Shown: in pieces, positions 60,217 through 64,000 of the stretch | How positions within the stretch are numbered: the stretch's first letter is position 1 | Layout of the letters: each line of letters opens with the position of its first letter | Assembly: GCA_021769295.1 (NCBI GenBank) | Contig: JAETTD010000006.1 | Coordinates: forward strand, 101,119 to 165,118 | DNA from: Bacillota bacterium | GTDB lineage: Bacteria > Bacillota > Clostridia > Peptostreptococcales > Anaerovoracaceae | Direction: 5' to 3' | Length of the DNA: 64,000 nt | Position numbers and translations under genes: made by a program | Notes under the pieces: generated by a model | What the model was told of the DNA's origin: nothing | What the model saw: only the letters and a program-made list of their open reading frames with translations | The model's database searches: none

Positions 60217-61197
60217 ATGTCGGATTTGATCTTGTACTTGGGAGTGACCGGGATAGGATACTTCTTTGGAAGCAAATTGCGTGATAAGAAGGATAGGCTT
60301 ACATGGACGGGAAAAGTTCAGACGGTTGCCATAATGCTGTTGGTATTGTTTATGGGAGCCCGAATGGGTTCAAACAGAGAAATCACAGAAAATTTGGGCA
60401 CGATAGGAATATCTGCTTTTTTTATGACCGTAGTTATAATGGCGTTTTCCGTAGGCGCAATAGTTATTATGAGAAAAATTCTTAATATAGACAGATTCGG
60501 AAGGCTTGCCGGCAAGGGCACCTCAGGCTGCGGCAAAGAAAGCCAAGGGGAAGAAGCGCCGGAACCTGAAAAGGGTAATACCATGGCTGTCATCATAATT
60601 ATCTGCGTAATCATCGGAATGCTTTTGGGATATTTTGTTGTGAGAAAAATGTTTGCCGAAAATATGGAAAGTTTTGAATACGGAGCCGGGCTTGCCATTA
60701 AAATCGGCCTTTGCCTGCTGCTCGTATTTGTAGGATTGGATTTGGGCATTGAGGGTACGGTTGTTGAAAATTTTAAAACCGTCGGACTCAGAGTTCTTGC
60801 TGTTCCCGTAGCGGTAGTTATCGGAACTCTTACAGCATCTTTTGTAATGTCATTTTTCCTTGATGTCACTGCAAGAGAATCTCTTGCCATAGGAGCCGGT
60901 TTTGGCTGGTATACCTTGGCGCCGGGAATCATAATGGAAGCGGGACACATGACGGCAAGCGCCATATGCTTTTTGCATAATGTAATGCGTGAACTGTTTT
61001 CGATAGTGTTAATTCCTCTTGTGGCGCAGAAAATAGGTTACATAGAGTCGGTTAGTATGCCCGGAGCTGCCGCAATGGATGTGTGCCTTCCAATAGTAGA
61101 GAGGGCAACCCGAAGTGATATAGCTATCTATTCCTTTGTTTCCGGAGTAGTGCTGAGTATACTGGTACCTGTTCTGGTGCCGATTATCATAGGATAG
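60217..61197 (+). CDS. LysO-family lysine exporter, first copy
   Basis: A 326-residue membrane protein with about eight to ten segments in two blocks and a soluble linker (residues 105-120). Conserved parts: LFMGARMGSNREI, LGIEGTVVENFKTVGLR, GAGFGWYTLAPGIIMEAG and GAAAMDVCLPIVERATRSD. LysO exports L-lysine in E. coli. The second copy follows after 16 bp. The ribosome site is weak (GGGAG at a long distance). Confidence 0.87.
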   Translation: MSDLILYLGVTGIGYFFGSKLRDKKDRLTWTGKVQTVAIMLLVLFMGARMGSNREITENLGTIGISAFFMTVVIMAFSVGAIVIMRKILNIDRFGRLAGKGTSGCGKESQGEEAPEPEKGNTMAVIIIICVIIGMLLGYFVVRKMFAENMESFEYGAGLAIKIGLCLLLVFVGLDLGIEGTVVENFKTVGLRVLAVPVAVVIGTLTASFVMSFFLDVTARESLAIGAGFGWYTLAPGIIMEAGHMTASAICFLHNVMRELFSIVLIPLVAQKIGYIESVSMPGAAAMDVCLPIVERATRSDIAIYSFVSGVVLSILVPVLVPIIIG

Positions 61198-61213
61198 GGA
61201 GGACTTATTATAC

Positions 61214-62197
61214 ATGGCTTTGTTGGCTTTATACTGGGGAATAATGATAGCCTGCTATGTAATTGCATCTAAGCTCAGAAGCAAGGCAGATAAATTCGGA
61301 TTCGTGGAATCCATGCTTAATATAGTAATATACCTGCTCGTGTTGATAATGGGGCTGAGAATGGGCGCCAACGAAGAGGTGACATCAAGCCTTGGAACCA
61401 TAGGACTGCAGTCTGTGGGAATTACGGTTTTTACGGTAGGCGGCAGTATGCTGGCTGTATTTGCCGTTAGACGGCTCATCGGTCTTAACCGCCAGGGAGT
61501 CTCGAGAGAGGTTGCTGAAAGAGAAGCCAATCTGGCGGAAGGCTCTTCTGAGGAAAATTCGGAAAAGCAGGGAGACGGTATGAAAACCACTCTCATAATA
61601 CTGGCTTTCGTTGTAGCGGGCATGTTGGGCGGTTACTTTGCAGTGCCTATGATATTTGAAGATTTGAACGTATTTCAGGATATGTCAGGCGACTGGCTTG
61701 TCATAGGAATATGCATATTGCTCGCAACGGTAGGTTTTAATCTCGGCATATCGGGAAATGTATTTGAAAATTTTAAAGGTATGGGAATAAAGATAGTTTT
61801 AATCCCTATAGCCGCAGTCGGGGGAAGCTTGGTGGCAGGAGTTTTATACGGCCTCATCACTTCTTTCAGCGTAGGCGAAGCAGTTGCAATAAGCGCCGGC
61901 TTCGGCTGGTACACCATGGCTCCCGGAATGATAACGGAGGCGGGCCTTGCCGTTGCAGGCGCCGTGTCCTTTATGCATAATGTTATAAGAGAAACCCTCG
62001 GCATAGTAATCATACCTCTTGCAGCCAAAAAGATAGGCTACCTTGAGGCCGTTTCCATACCGGGAGTTGCCGCAATGGATGTGTGCCTTCCTATAGTGGA
62101 AAGGTCATGCAGGCCTGAAACCATAGTGTATTCTTTCTGCACCGGAGCGCTTATGTGTATCACCGTTCCTATAGTGGTTCCTCTGGCCATAGGATGA
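61214..62197 (+). CDS. LysO-family lysine exporter, second copy
   Basis: A 327-residue paralogue of the preceding gene, with the same blocks: LIMGLRMGANEEV, LGISGNVFENFKGMGIK, SAGFGWYTMAPGMITEAG and GVAAMDVCLPIVERSCRPE. GGGAGGA precedes the ATG. Two full-length neighbouring copies suggest either a heterodimer or two exporters with different substrates. Convergent with the ABC-F gene, 8 bp between stops. Confidence 0.87.
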   Translation: MALLALYWGIMIACYVIASKLRSKADKFGFVESMLNIVIYLLVLIMGLRMGANEEVTSSLGTIGLQSVGITVFTVGGSMLAVFAVRRLIGLNRQGVSREVAEREANLAEGSSEENSEKQGDGMKTTLIILAFVVAGMLGGYFAVPMIFEDLNVFQDMSGDWLVIGICILLATVGFNLGISGNVFENFKGMGIKIVLIPIAAVGGSLVAGVLYGLITSFSVGEAVAISAGFGWYTMAPGMITEAGLAVAGAVSFMHNVIRETLGIVIIPLAAKKIGYLEAVSIPGVAAMDVCLPIVERSCRPETIVYSFCTGALMCITVPIVVPLAIG

Positions 62198-62205
62198 AGC
62201 AGTGT

Positions 62206-63762
62206 TTAAACTATTTTGGTCGTCCAGTCTTCAACATTGATAATGCGTGTTACGAAGCTTTCATAAAAGGACGGGTCGTGTGAAACAAGAAGCACGGTTC
62301 CCGGATAATCGGAAAGGGCTCTTTTGAGCTCTTCTTTTGCGTCCACGTCAAGGTGGTTGGTAGGCTCATCGAGAACGAGCCAGTTATGTTCTCTGTTCAT
62401 GACTATGGCAAGGCGGACTTTGGCGTTTTCTCCGCCGCTTAAAACCCGCATCTGGCTGGTGATATGCTCATTGGTCAGGCCGCATTTTGCAAGGCACAGA
62501 CGTACTTCTCTGTTCTCCATTGACGGAAACTCCGCCCAGAAAGTGTCGAGAGCTGTGGCCTCCGAATCTCTGCCTGCTTCCTGCTCAAAATATCCCGGGT
62601 AGAGATAGTCGCCTAAGGAAACCCGGCCGGAAACAGGCTGGATTTTACCCAAAATTGTCTTTAAGAGGGTTGTCTTTCCGAGACCGTTGGTTCCAATGAC
62701 AGCTACTTTTTCTCCCCTTTCCAGGGTAAAAGAAACCGGCTTAGTCAGAGGCGTGTCATAGCCGAGTACAAGGTCCTTTGCTTCAACGATAAAGCGGCTT
62801 GGTGTTCTTGCCATTAAAAAGCTGAATTCGGGCTTTATCTTTTCCTGAGGTCTTTCCAATATTTCCATTTTATCCAGCTGCTTTTGACGGGAGTTGGCCA
62901 TACCTCTCGTAGCGACTCTTGCCTTGTTGCGGGCGATAAAGTCTTCAAGCTTTTCTATTTCAGCCTGTTGCCTCTGATAGGCTTTTAACTCCTGCTCTTT
63001 TTGGATTTGGTACATACGTTTAAAGTTCTCATAGTCGCCGGTGTAACGGGTGAGGTTGCCGCCGTCAAGATTATATATCACATTTACCACTGAATTTAAA
63101 AATTCCATATCATGAGATACCAGAATAAAGGCATTTTCGTACTCGCTGAGGTATCTGGTGAGCCAGACTATGTGAGGGTGATCGAGGTAGTTGGTAGGCT
63201 CGTCCAGAATCAATATTGACGGGTTTTCGAGAAGGAGCTTTACCAAGAGCACCTTGGTGCGCTGACCGCCCGAAAGGTCTGCGACATCTCTGTCGAGGCC
63301 TACATCGTTCAGCCCGAGTCCGCCGGCAACTTCTTCTATTTTGGAGTCCAGTTGATAAAAGCCTCCGGTTTCAAGAATCTGCTGGATTTCGCCTGCTTCT
63401 TCCATCATTGCGTTTATCTTCTTCTCATCTGCATCCGCCATATCTTCGTATAATTTGAGCATATCCTGCTCCAATTTATACATGTGGTCAAAAGCTGTAT
63501 GAAGAACCTGCCGAATGGTCATTCCTTTTTTCAGAACGCTGTGCTGGTCCAGGTATCCTACGGTAACATGGCGGGACCATGTTATGTTTCCTTCGTCCGG
63601 CATGATTTTGCCTGTTATTATATTTAAAAATGTTGATTTTCCTTCGCCGTTGGCGCCTATAAGGCCTATGTGTTCACCCTTGAGAAGGCGGAAAGAAGCG
63701 TCCTCCAGTATCTGTCTTGCTCCGAAGCCATGGGTAACGTTTTGTACAGTAAGTAAGCTCAT
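62206..63762 (-). CDS. ABC-F family ATPase (ribosome-associated)
   Basis: A 518-residue protein with two ATPase domains and no membrane segments: Walker A GANGEGKST and GTNGLGKTT, signatures LSGGQRTKV and LSGGENAKV, Walker B ILILDEPTNYLD and WLVLDEPTNHLD. The inter-domain linker (residues 240-300) is a charged helical pair as in translation factors. It resembles YkpA/YdiF-like housekeeping members rather than a known resistance protein. Located beside the LysO genes without clear link. Confidence 0.9.
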   Translation of the reverse strand: MSLLTVQNVTHGFGARQILEDASFRLLKGEHIGLIGANGEGKSTFLNIITGKIMPDEGNITWSRHVTVGYLDQHSVLKKGMTIRQVLHTAFDHMYKLEQDMLKLYEDMADADEKKINAMMEEAGEIQQILETGGFYQLDSKIEEVAGGLGLNDVGLDRDVADLSGGQRTKVLLVKLLLENPSILILDEPTNYLDHPHIVWLTRYLSEYENAFILVSHDMEFLNSVVNVIYNLDGGNLTRYTGDYENFKRMYQIQKEQELKAYQRQQAEIEKLEDFIARNKARVATRGMANSRQKQLDKMEILERPQEKIKPEFSFLMARTPSRFIVEAKDLVLGYDTPLTKPVSFTLERGEKVAVIGTNGLGKTTLLKTILGKIQPVSGRVSLGDYLYPGYFEQEAGRDSEATALDTFWAEFPSMENREVRLCLAKCGLTNEHITSQMRVLSGGENAKVRLAIVMNREHNWLVLDEPTNHLDVDAKEELKRALSDYPGTVLLVSHDPSFYESFVTRIINVEDWTTKIV

Positions 63763-63832
63763 CTTAAATTTTCTCCTTATATTTGAGTCGTTGATTATGA
63801 TAACATATGGAGTGAAAAAAATAAAGACTCCA

Positions 63833-63859
63833 TGTCAAATGTTGGGGTGGGCGAAGTAG
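63833..63859. repeat. isolated copy of the class II element end
   Basis: TGTCAAATGTTGGGGTGGGC followed by GAAGTAG matches, with few changes, the end of element F (TGTCGAATGTTGAGGTGGGC then GAAGAAA, 36091-36114). No dyad array follows it here. Confidence 0.6.
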
Positions 63860-63902
63860 ATTATATGTGTCTGCCGCTTCTCTCTGAGCTGCTAAAATAA
63901 AG

Positions 63903-63931
63903 TTGTAATAGCAATGTGCCTTTTGTAAAAT
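63903..63931 (+). promoter_or_regulatory. promoter of the gene leaving the window
   Basis: TTGTAA (63903-63908) and TAAAAT (63926-63931), 17-bp spacer, 30 bp before the ATG at 63961. Confidence 0.55.
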
Positions 63932-63960
63932 ATAAACATAAAACGAAAGGAGCAATGATA

Positions 63961-64000
63961 TGGCATACGTTGACCCACAAATTCAGGAACAGATAATCAA
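63961..64000 (+). CDS. start of a gene running off the window
   Basis: ATG at 63961 with GAAAGGAG upstream. The visible residues are MAYVDPQIQEQII. Too short to assign a function. Confidence 0.6.

Noticed and set aside
1..64000. rRNA, tRNA, T-box or other known riboswitch
   Set aside because: No cloverleaf, rRNA core or recognised riboswitch consensus was found by reading intergenic regions; only the pyr attenuator was supportable.

Overview
The window reads as chromosomal DNA of an anaerobic, spore-forming-lineage Firmicute (class Clostridia). Grounds: the clostridial core block yqfC-yqfD-phoH-ybeY-cdd-era-recO, murB-PHP-rapZ, prmA-rsmE-mtaB-HIT, rpsU-yqeY, TTG/GTG starts with strong AGGAGG ribosome sites, and sigma-A promoters with 17-19 bp spacers. 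Amino-acid-oriented transporters and a regulator built on a lysine-fermentation enzyme suggest a peptide or amino-acid fermenter; genus cannot be fixed from the sequence. No rRNA, tRNA, CRISPR or complete insertion sequence was seen.

Layout. 1-5959: a sugar-type ABC importer operon (two permeases, MsmK-like ATPase, solute-binding lipoprotein) with Asp-box/paralogous lipoproteins. 6316-10791: a Kef/CPA2 antiporter, then a stand-alone HMA protein and a Zn/Cd/Pb P-type ATPase behind a double ArsR-type operator. 11259-15389: MarR plus a heterodimeric ABC exporter. 15421-21437: PD-(D/E)XK-like protein, XRE/DUF3169 pair, Nat-like ABC-2 exporter, nitroreductase. 21795-28659: ArsR, D-serine dehydratase, phosphodiesterase, a catalytically dead Fic protein, AI-2E family protein, murB, PHP, rapZ. 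29105-36013: GPH symporter with its MerR regulator, prmA-rsmE, a polysaccharide deacetylase, mtaB, HIT. 36564-40643: a histidine kinase/ABC cassette whose response regulator is broken, and a VanZ-like gene. 41077-53780: rpsU-yqeY, molybdenum cofactor genes, the yqfC-recO block, glyS, and a split PPDK-like pair. 53797-62197: APC transporter, a sigma-54 activator fused to a 3,5-diaminohexanoate-dehydrogenase-like domain, pyrR-uraA with an attenuator, and two tandem LysO exporters. 62206-63762: ABC-F protein.

The most unusual structure is in the intergenic DNA. Four gene-free stretches (5979-6148, 21444-21701, 28662-28923, 40663-40883) contain short words in alternating orientation at 30/32-bp steps, that is, dyad axes every 31 bp. 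Three use CGGCA/TGCCG. The fourth starts with one CGGCA unit and then switches to nine GTATAC palindromes while staying exactly on the same 31-bp lattice. A second element type (10815-11125 and, inverted, 36091-36475) uses GTTGGC/GCCAAC with dyads every 41 bp around a central hairpin. A tail with CAACATTCG boxes about 36 bp apart links the two types. The geometry resembles BIME/REP arrays of enterobacteria, but I know of no description of this form.

Other items of note: the diaminohexanoate-dehydrogenase/sigma-54 fusion, a Fic protein whose active site reads ILPY-GE-KDKI, a PPDK without its phosphohistidine domain and broken into two overlapping frames, a response regulator with an internal deletion, and a terminator hairpin whose 3' arm is the Shine-Dalgarno sequence of yqfC.
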